64,000 nucleotides of DNA from an uncultured Rhodospirillaceae bacterium (GTDB lineage Bacteria; Pseudomonadota; Alphaproteobacteria; Azospirillales; Azospirillaceae). The stretch spans positions 70,935 to 134,934 of the forward strand of contig CALBDS010000032.1 of assembly GCA_937927415.1 (NCBI GenBank), written 5' to 3'. A program made the translations under genes and the position numbers. Shown in pieces: positions 36,560 through 45,846 of the stretch (within the stretch, counting starts at the first letter, position 1; the number at the start of each line of letters is the position of its first letter). Below the pieces are notes generated by a model. That model saw nothing but the letters and a program-made list of their open reading frames with translations, was not told the DNA's origin and did not search any database.

Positions 36560-38263
36560 ATGGACCAGATCGCCCATCTGATTGCAAACGCCCTTCTGGC
36601 CATGCCGCCCATAGCGCGGGTGATTCTGGTGCTGGGGCTGGTGTCGGCCGCCGGGCTGGCGCTGGGCAACATCAAGATCCGCGGCGTGGGGCTGGGCATC
36701 GGCGGGGTCTTGTTCGCCGGTCTTGCCGGCGGGCATCTGGCGAAGGAAGCCGGGGTTCATTTCAACACCGAAATGATGGAGTTCATCCGTGATTTCGGCC
36801 TTGTGCTGTTCGTCTACACCATCGGCATCCAGGTTGGCCCCGGCTTCTTCGCGGCGCTGAAGCGGCAGGGGCTGGCGCTCAACGCGCTGGCCCTGGTGGC
36901 GGTGCTGGGCAGCATGGCGGTTGCCGCCCTTCTGGATGTGACGGGGGCCTTGCCGCTGGGGGCGGCGCTGGGGGTGTTCGCCGGCGGGGTGACCAACGCG
37001 CCGGCCCTGGCCGCCACCCAGCAGGTGCTGGCCGAGGTGCACGCCGACGCCCTGACGCTGGCCCTGCCGGGGCTGGCGTTTGCCGTGACCTATCCGTTCG
37101 GCATCGCCGGGAACCTGCTGGCCATGGGGCTGGTGCGGCTGGGGTTCCGCATCAACCCGCAGGACGAGGCCGCCGCCTTCGACGCCCAGCGGCGGGCGGA
37201 AGCGGCGGCGGTGGACACCCTGAACGTCACCGTCACCAATCCGGGGGTGGATGGCGTGCGGCTGGGCGACCTGCACATGCTGGCGCAGATGGGGGTGGTG
37301 GCGTCGCGCCTGCTGCGCGACGGCCGGCTGGAGGTGGCAGCGCCGGGTGTCGCCTTGCGCTGCGGCGACGTGCTGCATCTGGTCGGCCCCCGCCCGCGGC
37401 TGGAGGAGGTGAGCCGCCTGCTCGGCGCCGAATCGGCGGCGGTGATGACCACCAAGGGCACGGACGTGCGGTGGGAACGGGTGGTGGTGACCGCCAACGC
37501 CGTGCTGGGCAAGCCCATTGCCACCATCGTCGCCGCCATCGAGGCGCGCACCGCCCAGGCCATCGTCATCAGCCGCGTCACCCGCGCCGGTGTGGAACTG
37601 GTGCCCGACGCCGCCCTGAAGCTTCAGTTCGGCGACATCCTGACCATCATCGGCCACCCGCCCGACGTGGCGGTGGCCGCCGGGGTGATCGGCAACTCCG
37701 CCCGCCGCCTGCAGCAGGTGGAACTGGTGCCGGCGTTCCTGGGGATGGCGCTGGGCGCCATCGTCGGGTCGATCCCGCTGTTCCTGCCGGGGATGCCGGC
37801 GCCGCTGCGGCTGGGGCTGGCCGGCGGGCCGCTGATCGTCGCCATCCTGCTGGGGCGGCTGGGGCATCTGGGGCCGCTGGTGTGGTTCATGCCGCCCGCG
37901 GCCAATCTGGTCCTGCGGGAAATCGGCATCGTGCTGTTCCTGGCGGTGCTGGGGGTGGCGTCGGGCGACCGCTTCGTCGAAACGCTGGCCAGCGGGGCCG
38001 GGTGGCCGTGGATGGCGTGGGGCGTGCTGGTGACGCTGGTGCCGCTGCTGGTCACCGGGGTTCTGGCGCGGGCGGTGTTCCGGCTGAACTTCCTGTCGAT
38101 CTGCGGCCTGCTGGCCGGGGCGCAGACCAACCCGCCGGGGTTGTCCTATGCCAACGCGGTGGCATCGTCGGAGGCGCCGGCGCTGGCCTACGCCACCGTC
38201 TATCCGCTGTCCATGTGTCTGCGCATCCTGGCGCCGCAGGTGATGGTGCTGCTACTGACGTGA
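36560..38263 (+). CDS. AspT/YidE-type transporter (second of tandem pair)
   Basis: 567 residues, alignable end to end with the preceding gene: same helices, same two TrkA-C domains, and shared blocks such as FVYTIGIQVGPGFFAALKRQGL, TTKGTDVRWERVVVT and HLGPLVWFMPPAANLVLREIGIVLFLAV. The pair is separated by 37 bases and evidently arose by tandem duplication followed by divergence. Two different half-transporters could assemble together, or each could have its own substrate. Nothing nearby reveals the substrate. Confidence 0.88.
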   Translation: MDQIAHLIANALLAMPPIARVILVLGLVSAAGLALGNIKIRGVGLGIGGVLFAGLAGGHLAKEAGVHFNTEMMEFIRDFGLVLFVYTIGIQVGPGFFAALKRQGLALNALALVAVLGSMAVAALLDVTGALPLGAALGVFAGGVTNAPALAATQQVLAEVHADALTLALPGLAFAVTYPFGIAGNLLAMGLVRLGFRINPQDEAAAFDAQRRAEAAAVDTLNVTVTNPGVDGVRLGDLHMLAQMGVVASRLLRDGRLEVAAPGVALRCGDVLHLVGPRPRLEEVSRLLGAESAAVMTTKGTDVRWERVVVTANAVLGKPIATIVAAIEARTAQAIVISRVTRAGVELVPDAALKLQFGDILTIIGHPPDVAVAAGVIGNSARRLQQVELVPAFLGMALGAIVGSIPLFLPGMPAPLRLGLAGGPLIVAILLGRLGHLGPLVWFMPPAANLVLREIGIVLFLAVLGVASGDRFVETLASGAGWPWMAWGVLVTLVPLLVTGVLARAVFRLNFLSICGLLAGAQTNPPGLSYANAVASSEAPALAYATVYPLSMCLRILAPQVMVLLLT

Positions 38264-38358
38264 TGGTGGGAAAGGGCAACAAAAAGACTTTGTTCCCGCC
38301 GGGGTGTCGGTCTAGCCTGTGGCTGAGACCGTGATTCCCGCCACCATCGCCAGACCCG

Positions 38359-39159
38359 ATGCATCGACACCCCCCGATCAACCCCGGTGCCCCCGACGCC
38401 GTCGTCGTCCACGACCTGCACAAGAGTTTTGGTCCCCTGGAGGTGTTGAAGGGCGTCTCCCTGACCGCCAAGGAGGGCAGCGTGGTCACCCTGATCGGCT
38501 CGTCCGGGTCGGGAAAGAGCACGCTTTTGCGCTGCATCAACCTCCTGGAGGTGCCCGACCGCGGGCGCATCGTCATCGGCGGTGAGGAAATCGGGCTGAC
38601 GACCAAACGGGGCCGCACCATTCCCGCCGACCAGCGGCAGGTGGAGCGCATCCGCACCCGGCTGGGCATGGTGTTCCAGAGCTTCAACCTGTGGACCCAC
38701 ATGACGATCCTGGAGAACGTCATCGAGGCGCCCATCCACGTGCTGGGCGTCCCGCGGGCCGAGGCGGTGGACCGTGCCCGCAAGCTTCTGGACAAGGTGG
38801 GCATCCTGTCCAAGGCCGACGCCTACCCGGTCCAGCTCTCCGGCGGGCAGCAGCAGCGCGCCGCCATTGCGCGGGCACTGGCGATGCAGCCCAAGGTGAT
38901 GCTGTTCGACGAACCCACCTCCGCCCTCGACCCCGAACTGGTGGGGGAGGTGCTGCTGGTCATCCGCCAACTGGCGGACGAGGGCAACACCATGGTCATG
39001 GTCACCCACGAAATGGGCTTCGCGCGCGAGGTGTCCACCGAGGTGGTCTTCCTCCACCAGGGCCGGATCGAGGAGCAGGGACCGCCCGACAGGGTGCTGG
39101 TCACGCCCGAGTCGGAGCGGGTGCGGCAATTCCTCTCGCGCCATTTGGGAACCGCGTGA
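38359..39159 (+). CDS. Polar amino-acid ABC transporter ATP-binding protein (HisP-type)
   Basis: 266 residues. Motifs are fully intact: Walker A GSSGSGKS, Q-loop MVFQSFNLW, signature LSGGQQQRAAIARAL, Walker B VMLFDEPTSALD and switch His in VMVTHEM. It contains the insertion between GEEIGLTTKRGRTIPADQRQ and the Q-loop typical of HisP/OccP proteins (histidine, arginine or opine systems). It heads the operon with binding protein, two permeases and a histidine kinase. Confidence 0.93.
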   Translation: MHRHPPINPGAPDAVVVHDLHKSFGPLEVLKGVSLTAKEGSVVTLIGSSGSGKSTLLRCINLLEVPDRGRIVIGGEEIGLTTKRGRTIPADQRQVERIRTRLGMVFQSFNLWTHMTILENVIEAPIHVLGVPRAEAVDRARKLLDKVGILSKADAYPVQLSGGQQQRAAIARALAMQPKVMLFDEPTSALDPELVGEVLLVIRQLADEGNTMVMVTHEMGFAREVSTEVVFLHQGRIEEQGPPDRVLVTPESERVRQFLSRHLGTA

Positions 39160-39333
39160 ACGGAACCGGCGAATTTCGCTTGACCGGCTGACCCAATGGG
39201 CAATGCTGGAGGGCCGGATTCTCCGGCTGTGTAACAAAAAAATGGTCGGAACAACCGGCGCCCTCCGGGGTGCCGGGTGAAAGAGCGAATCAAAGCAGCT
39301 CGAAAAAGAGCGAATTCAAGGAGGGTGGTTCCT

Positions 39334-40188
39334 GTGAAAAAGACGTTTGCGTCCCTGATGATCGGCCTGGGCGTGACGGCCCTGTCCCTGGGTCTGGCGG
39401 CCGGCGGTGCCGAAGCCAAGGAATGGAAGAAGGTCCGCATCGCGACCGAGGGCGCCTATGCCCCGTGGAACGCCACCGATGCGTCGGGCAAGCTGGTCGG
39501 GTTCGAGGTCGATCTGGCCGCCGACCTCTGCCGCCGCATGAAGGTGGAATGCGAGGTGGTGGGCCAGGATTGGGACGGCATGATCCCCGCCCTGCAGCAG
39601 GGCAAGTACGACGCCATCATGGCCGCCATGTCCATCAACGAGGAACGGCTGAAGGTCATCGACTTCGGCGGTCCCTACGCCAACGAGCCGACCGCTTTCG
39701 CGGCACCCAAGGCCTCGCCGCTGGTCAAGTTCGACGCCAAGACCGACCGTGTTGACCTGGCCAAGGACACCGCGGAGGGCAAGGCGGCGCTGGAGGCTCT
39801 GGCCAAGGCGCTGGACGGCAAGACGGTGGGCGCCCAGACCTCCACCCTGCAGGCGGCGTTCGTGGAACGCTACCTGAAGAAGTCCAGCCTGCGCACCTAT
39901 GACAAGCTGGACAGCGCCGGTGTGGACCTGTCGGCGGGCCGCCTGGACGCCATTATCGGTGACCGTTCGGCGGCCGAGGCGGTGGTGAAGACCGATGCGG
40001 CCAACATCGTCATGTTCGGCCCCAACTTCGTCAACGGCGTGCTGGGCCAGGGCATGGGGGTGGGCCTGCGCAAGGCCGACGGCGACCTGAAGGCCCTGTT
40101 CAACAAGGCCATCGCCGAGGCGAACAAGGACGGCACCATCGCCAAGCTGTCCACCCAGTGGTTCGGCTACGACATCTCCGTCAAGTGA
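39334..40188 (+). CDS. Polar amino-acid periplasmic binding protein
   Basis: 284 residues. A signal peptide is visible (MKKTFASLMIGLGVTALSLGLAAGGAEA, cleavage after AEA). The body follows the family-3 solute-binding pattern: VRIATEGAYAPWNATDASGKLVGFEVDLAADLCRRM, DWDGMIPALQQGKYDAIMAAMSIN..R, and GVGLRKADGDLKALFNKAI. GTG at 39334 follows AAGGAGG by nine bases, a strong site that decides the start. Ligand is probably basic amino acid or opine-like, judging from HisP/OccQM-like partners. Confidence 0.93.
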   Translation: MKKTFASLMIGLGVTALSLGLAAGGAEAKEWKKVRIATEGAYAPWNATDASGKLVGFEVDLAADLCRRMKVECEVVGQDWDGMIPALQQGKYDAIMAAMSINEERLKVIDFGGPYANEPTAFAAPKASPLVKFDAKTDRVDLAKDTAEGKAALEALAKALDGKTVGAQTSTLQAAFVERYLKKSSLRTYDKLDSAGVDLSAGRLDAIIGDRSAAEAVVKTDAANIVMFGPNFVNGVLGQGMGVGLRKADGDLKALFNKAIAEANKDGTIAKLSTQWFGYDISVK

Positions 40189-40212
40189 TGACGGGGTGCC
40201 GGTATCCGGTGC

Positions 40213-40230
40213 GGGGGCCTTTCGGCCCCC
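40213..40230 (+). terminator. Attenuating hairpin after the binding-protein gene
   Basis: GGGGGCC/GGCCCCC with a TTTC loop, followed by GTCTTCTTTCC. It lies between the binding-protein gene and the permease genes. Such stems commonly stop part of the transcripts and protect the upstream mRNA, which would give more binding protein than permease. Confidence 0.75.
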
Positions 40231-40266
40231 GTCTTCTTTCCAGCCGTTCCATGGGGAAGCCGCACG

Positions 40267-40971
40267 ATGCTTGAGGTGCTGTCCTTTGGGCCGCAGGGCT
40301 GGGGCTGGCAGCTTCTGTCCGGGACGCTGATGACCCTGGCGGTGGCGGTGTCGGCCTTTGGCACCGGCGTTGTGTTCGGGGCGGCGGGGGCGGCGGCCAA
40401 GCTGTCCGGCAACCTGCCGGTGCGGCTGGTGGCGGAGGTCTACACCACCGTCATCCGCGGCATTCCCGAACTGCTGGTCATCTATCTGCTGTTCTTCGGC
40501 GGGAACGAGGCGGTGACGGCGGTCGCCCAGCTGTTCGGCTATGACGGGCGGGTGGATCTCAACGCCTTCACGGTCGGGGTGCTGGCGGTGGGGCTGATTT
40601 CCGGCGCCTATTCCACCGAGGTGATCCGCGGCGCCGTGCGGTCGGTGCCGCCGGGGCAGATCGAGGCGGCGCGGGCCTGCGGCATGGGCCGGTTCCTGAC
40701 CCTGCGGCGCATTCTGGTGCCGCAGACGCTGCGCTATGCCTTGCCGGGGCTGGGCAACGTGTGGCAGTTGACGCTGAAGGACACCTCGCTGGTGTCGGTG
40801 ACGGCGCTGGCCGAGATCATGCGCATCGCCCACACCGGGGCCGGGTCCACGCGGCAGTATTTCGTGTTCTACACCACCGCGGCCGTGCTTTATCTGCTGC
40901 TCACCTCCCTGTCCACGGCGGTGTTCGAGCGGGCGGAGCGGCGTGCCATGCGCGGCGCGGTCCGGGTGTGA
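40267..40971 (+). CDS. Amino-acid ABC transporter permease (HisQ/OccQ-type)
   Basis: 234 residues with about five membrane helices. Typical sequence elements: TLMTLAVAVSAFGTGVVFGAAGA, RGIPELLVIYLLFFG, and the EAA coupling loop EAARACGMGRFLTLRRILVPQTLRYALPGLGN. It follows the binding-protein gene after the attenuating hairpin and precedes its partner permease by 11 bases. Confidence 0.92.
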   Translation: MLEVLSFGPQGWGWQLLSGTLMTLAVAVSAFGTGVVFGAAGAAAKLSGNLPVRLVAEVYTTVIRGIPELLVIYLLFFGGNEAVTAVAQLFGYDGRVDLNAFTVGVLAVGLISGAYSTEVIRGAVRSVPPGQIEAARACGMGRFLTLRRILVPQTLRYALPGLGNVWQLTLKDTSLVSVTALAEIMRIAHTGAGSTRQYFVFYTTAAVLYLLLTSLSTAVFERAERRAMRGAVRV

Positions 40972-40982
40972 CGGGGGCGGGG

Positions 40983-41672
40983 ATGAACTGGGACATCATG
41001 ATTTCGTCGGTGCCCACCCTGCTGTCGGGGGTGCCGCTGACGGTGCAGCTGGTCGGGCTGGGGGAAATTCTGGGGCTGGTCATCGCCTGCCTCGCCACCT
41101 GGGGGCGGCTGTCGGGCAATCTGGCCGCGGTCGGGGTGTCGCGCCTGTACGTCTTCGTGTTCCGCGGCACGCCGCTTCTGGTGCAGATCTACCTGATCTA
41201 TTACGGGCTGGGGCAGTTCCCGGCGGTGCGGGAAAGCGTCCTGTGGCCGATCCTGCGTGAACCCTATTGGTGCGCCATCCTGGCGCTGGCGCTCAACACC
41301 GGCGCCTACACCAGCGAGATCCTGCGCGGCGCCATCCTGACCATCCCGCACGGGCAGGTGGAGGCGGCGCGGGCCTGCGGCATGGGGCGGTGGCTGACGT
41401 TCCGCCGCATCATCGTGCCCATCGCCATCCGTCAGGCGCTGCCGGCCTATGGCAACGAGATCATCCTGATGGTCAAGGCCAGTTCGCTCGCCAGCATCAT
41501 CACGCTCTTGGAAATCACCGGGCTGGCCCGGCGGCTGATCCCCCAGACCTACGCCGTTTTCGAAATCTTCATCGTTGCCGGTCTTATCTATCTGGGCTTG
41601 AACTTTGCCATTGCCCAGGCGGTGCGCTGGGCCGAATGGCGGCTGACCCCGCATCTGCGGGCGCGGGCCTGA
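40983..41672 (+). CDS. Amino-acid ABC transporter permease (HisM/OccM-type)
   Basis: 229 residues. It has TLLSGVPLTVQLVGLGEILGLVIA, FRGTPLLVQIYLIYYGLGQFP and the EAA loop EAARACGMGRWLTFRRIIVPIAIRQALPAYGNE, all characteristic of the HisM subgroup. It pairs with the preceding permease in a heterodimer. The next gene, a histidine kinase, starts 55 bases on. Confidence 0.92.
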   Translation: MNWDIMISSVPTLLSGVPLTVQLVGLGEILGLVIACLATWGRLSGNLAAVGVSRLYVFVFRGTPLLVQIYLIYYGLGQFPAVRESVLWPILREPYWCAILALALNTGAYTSEILRGAILTIPHGQVEAARACGMGRWLTFRRIIVPIAIRQALPAYGNEIILMVKASSLASIITLLEITGLARRLIPQTYAVFEIFIVAGLIYLGLNFAIAQAVRWAEWRLTPHLRARA

Positions 41673-41727
41673 TCCCCGCGGCCGGGCGGGTTTCCCTTGA
41701 TTGAGGCGCAAGAGGCGGGCGGCATCC

Positions 41728-42627
41728 ATGGAGCAGACGGGACTTGGGGTGCTGCTGGCGGTGGCGGGCGGTGCCGCGGCCGGTGCCGGGCTGACCGCCG
41801 CCGCGCTGATGCGCTGGCGCCGTCAGCGCGACACGGCGCTGGCCGAGCGGGACCGGCTGCGGGGTGAGGCGGGGCGGCTGGCCGCCGATCTCGCCACCGC
41901 CCGAACCAATGCCGACAGCGACCGCCAGTCCAAGGCCCAGTTCATCGCCACCATCAGCCACGAGTTGCGCACGCCGCTCAACGCCATCATCGGCTTTTCC
42001 GAAATCATCGAGGCGGAGGTGATGGGGCCGGTGGGGGAAAAGCTCTACGTCAGCTATGCCGGCGACATCCGCGAAAGTGCGGTGCATCTGCTGGAACTCA
42101 TCAACACCATCCTCGACATCGCCAACGCCGACGGCGGCGGGGGGCACATGACCGAACGGCCGGTGTCGCCCGCCGCCCTGGTCACCGCCTGCCTGCGGCT
42201 GATGCGCGACCGGGCGGACCGGGGCGGGGTGACGCTGACCGCGGTGGTGGACGACGCCACCCCGGCGGTGATGGCCGACGAGGGGATGGTCATGCGGATG
42301 ATGGACAACGTGCTGTCCAACGCCGTCAAATTCACCCCCGCCGGCGGCACCGTCACCGTGACGGTGGCCGACGATGCGGGCGGCGGGCTGGTGGTGCGCG
42401 TTGCCGACACCGGCATCGGCATCCCGGCCGAAGCGCAGGAACGCATCTTCGACCCCTTCTTCCAGGTCGATGGGCGGCTGAACCGCCATTACGAAGGAGC
42501 CGGGCTGGGATTGCCGCTGACCCGTGCGCTGGTGCAGCGCCATGGCGGCACCATCACCCTGGACAGCACCCCCGGTCAGGGTACCACCGTCAGCCTGCGG
42601 TTCCCCCCCGAACGGGTTCTGCGATAG
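41728..42627 (+). CDS. Small membrane-anchored histidine kinase
   Basis: 299 residues. One N-terminal membrane helix (GVLLAVAGGAAAGAGLTAAALM) with a short coiled linker; no periplasmic sensor domain. Kinase core intact: ISHELRTPLNAIIGFSEI (His78), N-box NVLSNAVKFTP, VADTGIGIP, GAGLGLPLTRALVQRHGG. GAGG precedes the ATG. It is placed at the end of the amino-acid transport operon, so it might sense transporter state or be a by-stander; no cognate regulator is encoded nearby. Confidence 0.9.
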   Translation: MEQTGLGVLLAVAGGAAAGAGLTAAALMRWRRQRDTALAERDRLRGEAGRLAADLATARTNADSDRQSKAQFIATISHELRTPLNAIIGFSEIIEAEVMGPVGEKLYVSYAGDIRESAVHLLELINTILDIANADGGGGHMTERPVSPAALVTACLRLMRDRADRGGVTLTAVVDDATPAVMADEGMVMRMMDNVLSNAVKFTPAGGTVTVTVADDAGGGLVVRVADTGIGIPAEAQERIFDPFFQVDGRLNRHYEGAGLGLPLTRALVQRHGGTITLDSTPGQGTTVSLRFPPERVLR

Positions 42628-42775
42628 GCGGGTGCGTTTTCCCGCCGATTTCTGCTGTGGTGTCCCGGACCCATAGAGTATCGTCGTCGGGACATACCCT
42701 TTTATTCCGGCTGCCCTTTTATTCCGTTTTCATGACACCGGCGGCATTTCTGATGCTCACAATCACCCACCGCCC

Positions 42776-45697
42776 ATGACCCTGGCCGATCCATCCGCCC
42801 CCGTCCCGCCACCCGTTCCGCCCGCCGCCCCCCCGTCCACGGCGCCGGTGGTGCGTTTCGGCATCCGCGGGCGGCTGTTCATCGCGGTGATGGGGGTGGC
42901 GGGGATGATCCTGCTGGGCAGTGCCGTGTCGTGGCTGGGGTACGGCACGGTGCAGGGGCTGCTGGACGGGATGCTGGGGCAGAGCTTCCCGCGCGTCACC
43001 GCCGCCCTGAAGCTGGCCGAAGCCTCCAGCCGCCTGATCGCCACCCTGCCCAGCCTGGACGTGGCGGAAAACCATTTGCAGCGGGAAAGCACCGCCTTTG
43101 CCCTTCAGCAGCAGGCGCAGCGGCTCAAACGTCTGCTGGACCAGCTTGGCCGCGGCGACGGGCGGGAGGAGTTGCCGGAACTCCGCCAGCTTGTGGACGC
43201 CCTAGCCGCCACCGTGCCGCAGCAGGACACCCTGGCCGAACGGCGGCTGGAACTGGGGCAACGGCTGTCCAGCGCCGGGGAAACCCTCCAGATCCTGCGC
43301 CGCGACTACCGCGGGGTTTTGGGCGACCTGCTGCCGCGGGCCATGCCGGGGGTGCCCGGCGCCGCGGTGCTGCCGCCCGCCCCCGACCGTCCGCCCGCGG
43401 ACGCGCCGCCCGATCCGTTGATGGAGGCGCTGCGCGGGGTGGACGGGCTGCTGGACCAGTTGTCGCGGGTCGAAGCGACGGTGCGGGCGGAGTCGGTGGC
43501 CGACGACCGCCGCGCCTTCGTCCAGGGGGCGGCGCGTCTGGACGCGGCCGTCGCCCATCTGCCGCCCGATCCGTCGCTGGTGGCGCTGCGCGCCGTGGCC
43601 CACGGGGTGGTGGCGCTGGGCAGCGGCGAGGGCAGCCTGTTCGACATCCGCGAATCACAGCTTCGGCTGATCCCCGAGATCGCCGCCCTGACCCGTCAGA
43701 CCCACCGCATGGCCGCCCGCCTGTCGATCATCGTCGGACGGCTGGTGGATTCGGCGGAGGCCGAGGCCCAGCGCGCCGGCGCCACCGCCGCCGCGGAACT
43801 GTCCGCCGGGCGCCGGCTGGTGCTGCTGATCGCGCTGGCCACCGTGCTGGGGCCGGTGCTGTTCCTGTGGACCTGGATCGGGCGGGGGATGGTGTCGCGG
43901 CTGAAGGCGCTGGCCGGGGCCATGCACGCCATCGCCGACGGGCGGCTGGACACCCCGATTCCCGCCTCGCGCAGTCATTTTTCCGGCGCCGACGAGATCA
44001 CCGGCATGGCCGGCGCGCTGGAGGTGTTCCGTGACGCCACCGTCCAGCTTCGCGCCCAGGGGGAGGTGCTGCGTCGCAGCCGCGCCGAACTGGAACGGGC
44101 CAAGGAAACCGCGGAAGCCTCAAGCCAGGCCAAGAGCGAGTTTCTGGCGGTGATGAGCCACGAAATCCGCACGCCGATGAACGGCATCATCGGCATGGCC
44201 CATCTGCTGCTGGACACCGGGCTGACCGCCCAGCAGCGCGACTATGCCGACACCGTGCGGCAGTCGGGCGAAGCGTTGCTGGCGATCCTGAACGACGTGC
44301 TGGATTTCTCCAAGCTGGAAGCCGGGCGGCTGGAATTCGACGACGCCCCCTTCGACCTGCACCGCACGCTGGCCGGCATCATGTCGCTGATGGGCGCGCG
44401 GGCGGAGGAAAAGGGGCTGGGGCTGTCGCTGTCGGTGGATGAGAGCGTGCCCACGGCGGTGGCCGGCGATGCGGTGCGGCTGCGGCAGGTGCTGCTGAAC
44501 CTGATCGGCAACGCCATCAAATTCACCGAAACCGGTGGCGTGACCGTCAGCGTCACCGTCACCCAGCGGGATTCCGCGCGTGTGCGCCTGTCCTTTGCCG
44601 TGGCCGACACCGGCATCGGCATCCCCGCCGACGCCATGGGCAAGCTGTTCCGGTCCTTTTCCCAGGCCGACAGTTCCATCACCCGCCGGTTCGGCGGCAC
44701 CGGGCTGGGGCTGGCCATCTGCAAGCGGCTGGTGGAACTGCAAGGCGGGCTGATCGGGGCGGAGAGCGAACCGGGGCAGGGCAGCCGGTTCTGGTTCGAA
44801 CTGCCGTTCCGGGTGGCGCGGGTGTCGGTCCCCGACTCCGGAGCCGCCCCCGCCGCAGCCCGCGTGTGCGCTCCGCTGCAGGTGCTGCTGGCCGAAGACA
44901 CGCTGGTCAACCAGCGGGTGGCGGTGGCGCTGCTGGAACGCCAGGGCCACAGCGTCCGGGTGGTGTCCGACGGTGCCGCGGCGGTGGAGGCGGTGAAGCG
45001 CGAACGCTATGACCTGATCCTGATGGACGTGCACATGCCGGTGATGGACGGGCTGACGGCGACGCGGGCCATCCGTGACTTGCCCGGCCCGCAAGGCGCG
45101 CTGCCCATCGTCGCCCTGACCGCCGCCGCCAGCCTGTCGGAGAATCAGGCCTGCCGCGATGCCGGCATGGACGATGTGGTCGCCAAGCCCTTCCGGCCCG
45201 AGGATCTTTATGCCGCCCTGGCCCGCTGGGCGCCCGACCGGGCGGTGATGCCGCTTTCGTCGGCGCGGGCGCCCGTCGGCGGGGTTCTGGTGCCGGCCAT
45301 GGCGGCGGACACCGACAGCGAGCCGCCGGTGTTCGACCCGTCCATCGTCGAATTCGCCTTCGGCGGTATGTCCACCGAGGTCCGCATGATGCTGACCGAA
45401 TTCCACGGCTCCATCGCCGGGATGACGGCGCAGATCCGCCGGTCGCTCGACACCATGTCCGGCGTGGATGGCGACTCGGCGTCCTCCCTGGATGCCGCCC
45501 GCCGCACCGCCCACGCCGCCGCCGGCAGTGCCGGCAGCATGGGGGCCTTGCGCCTGCGCCGCCGTTTGTCGGATGTGGAAAGCCACCTGCTGGCCGGTCG
45601 CTCTGACGAGGCCGCCGCCGCCCTGACCGCCGCCGAAGCCGCCTTGCGCGAACTGTCCGCCGCCCTGGCCGGGCAGGGCGTGCCGATGGAAGCGTGA
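42776..45697 (+). CDS. TorS-like hybrid sensor kinase (HAMP-HisKA-HATPase-REC-Hpt)
   Basis: 973 residues. Two membrane helices flank a long periplasmic helical sensor (about 60-350) resembling TorS; a HAMP linker follows. The catalytic chain is complete: H-box MSHEIRTPMNGIIG (His462), ATPase boxes NLIGNAIKFTETGG, VADTGIGIPAD, GGTGLGLAICK; receiver LILMDVHMPVMDG (Asp751); and Hpt RTAHAAAGSAGSMGA (His913). This supports a phosphorelay. No torR, torT or TMAO reductase gene is adjacent, so ligand and output are unknown. Starts at a lone ATG after an A/T-richer gap. Confidence 0.88.
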   Translation: MTLADPSAPVPPPVPPAAPPSTAPVVRFGIRGRLFIAVMGVAGMILLGSAVSWLGYGTVQGLLDGMLGQSFPRVTAALKLAEASSRLIATLPSLDVAENHLQRESTAFALQQQAQRLKRLLDQLGRGDGREELPELRQLVDALAATVPQQDTLAERRLELGQRLSSAGETLQILRRDYRGVLGDLLPRAMPGVPGAAVLPPAPDRPPADAPPDPLMEALRGVDGLLDQLSRVEATVRAESVADDRRAFVQGAARLDAAVAHLPPDPSLVALRAVAHGVVALGSGEGSLFDIRESQLRLIPEIAALTRQTHRMAARLSIIVGRLVDSAEAEAQRAGATAAAELSAGRRLVLLIALATVLGPVLFLWTWIGRGMVSRLKALAGAMHAIADGRLDTPIPASRSHFSGADEITGMAGALEVFRDATVQLRAQGEVLRRSRAELERAKETAEASSQAKSEFLAVMSHEIRTPMNGIIGMAHLLLDTGLTAQQRDYADTVRQSGEALLAILNDVLDFSKLEAGRLEFDDAPFDLHRTLAGIMSLMGARAEEKGLGLSLSVDESVPTAVAGDAVRLRQVLLNLIGNAIKFTETGGVTVSVTVTQRDSARVRLSFAVADTGIGIPADAMGKLFRSFSQADSSITRRFGGTGLGLAICKRLVELQGGLIGAESEPGQGSRFWFELPFRVARVSVPDSGAAPAAARVCAPLQVLLAEDTLVNQRVAVALLERQGHSVRVVSDGAAAVEAVKRERYDLILMDVHMPVMDGLTATRAIRDLPGPQGALPIVALTAAASLSENQACRDAGMDDVVAKPFRPEDLYAALARWAPDRAVMPLSSARAPVGGVLVPAMAADTDSEPPVFDPSIVEFAFGGMSTEVRMMLTEFHGSIAGMTAQIRRSLDTMSGVDGDSASSLDAARRTAHAAAGSAGSMGALRLRRRLSDVESHLLAGRSDEAAAALTAAEAALRELSAALAGQGVPMEA

Positions 45698-45776
45698 GAC
45701 GCCGCTTCGCAACTCTCGGACAACGAACGCGGGTTCATTTGCTCTCCCCTCACCGGGGAGAGGGGGGTGTCCCAAC

Positions 45777-45814
45777 AAGAAAGGCCCCCGTCCGCAGGGA
45801 CGGGGGCCTTTCTT
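45777..45814. terminator. Strong bidirectional terminator
   Basis: Seventeen-base arms AAGAAAGGCCCCCGTCC (45777-45793) and GGACGGGGGCCTTTCTT (45798-45814), with a GCAG loop. T-rich sequence lies on both ends. It separates the hybrid kinase gene from the convergent cold-shock gene and should end both transcripts. A truncated relic of the palindromic repeat family appears just before it (GCTCTCCCCTCACCGGGGAGAG). Confidence 0.9.
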
Positions 45815-45846
45815 GCATCGGGCCGGTGTTATGGGGCCGGATCCGG

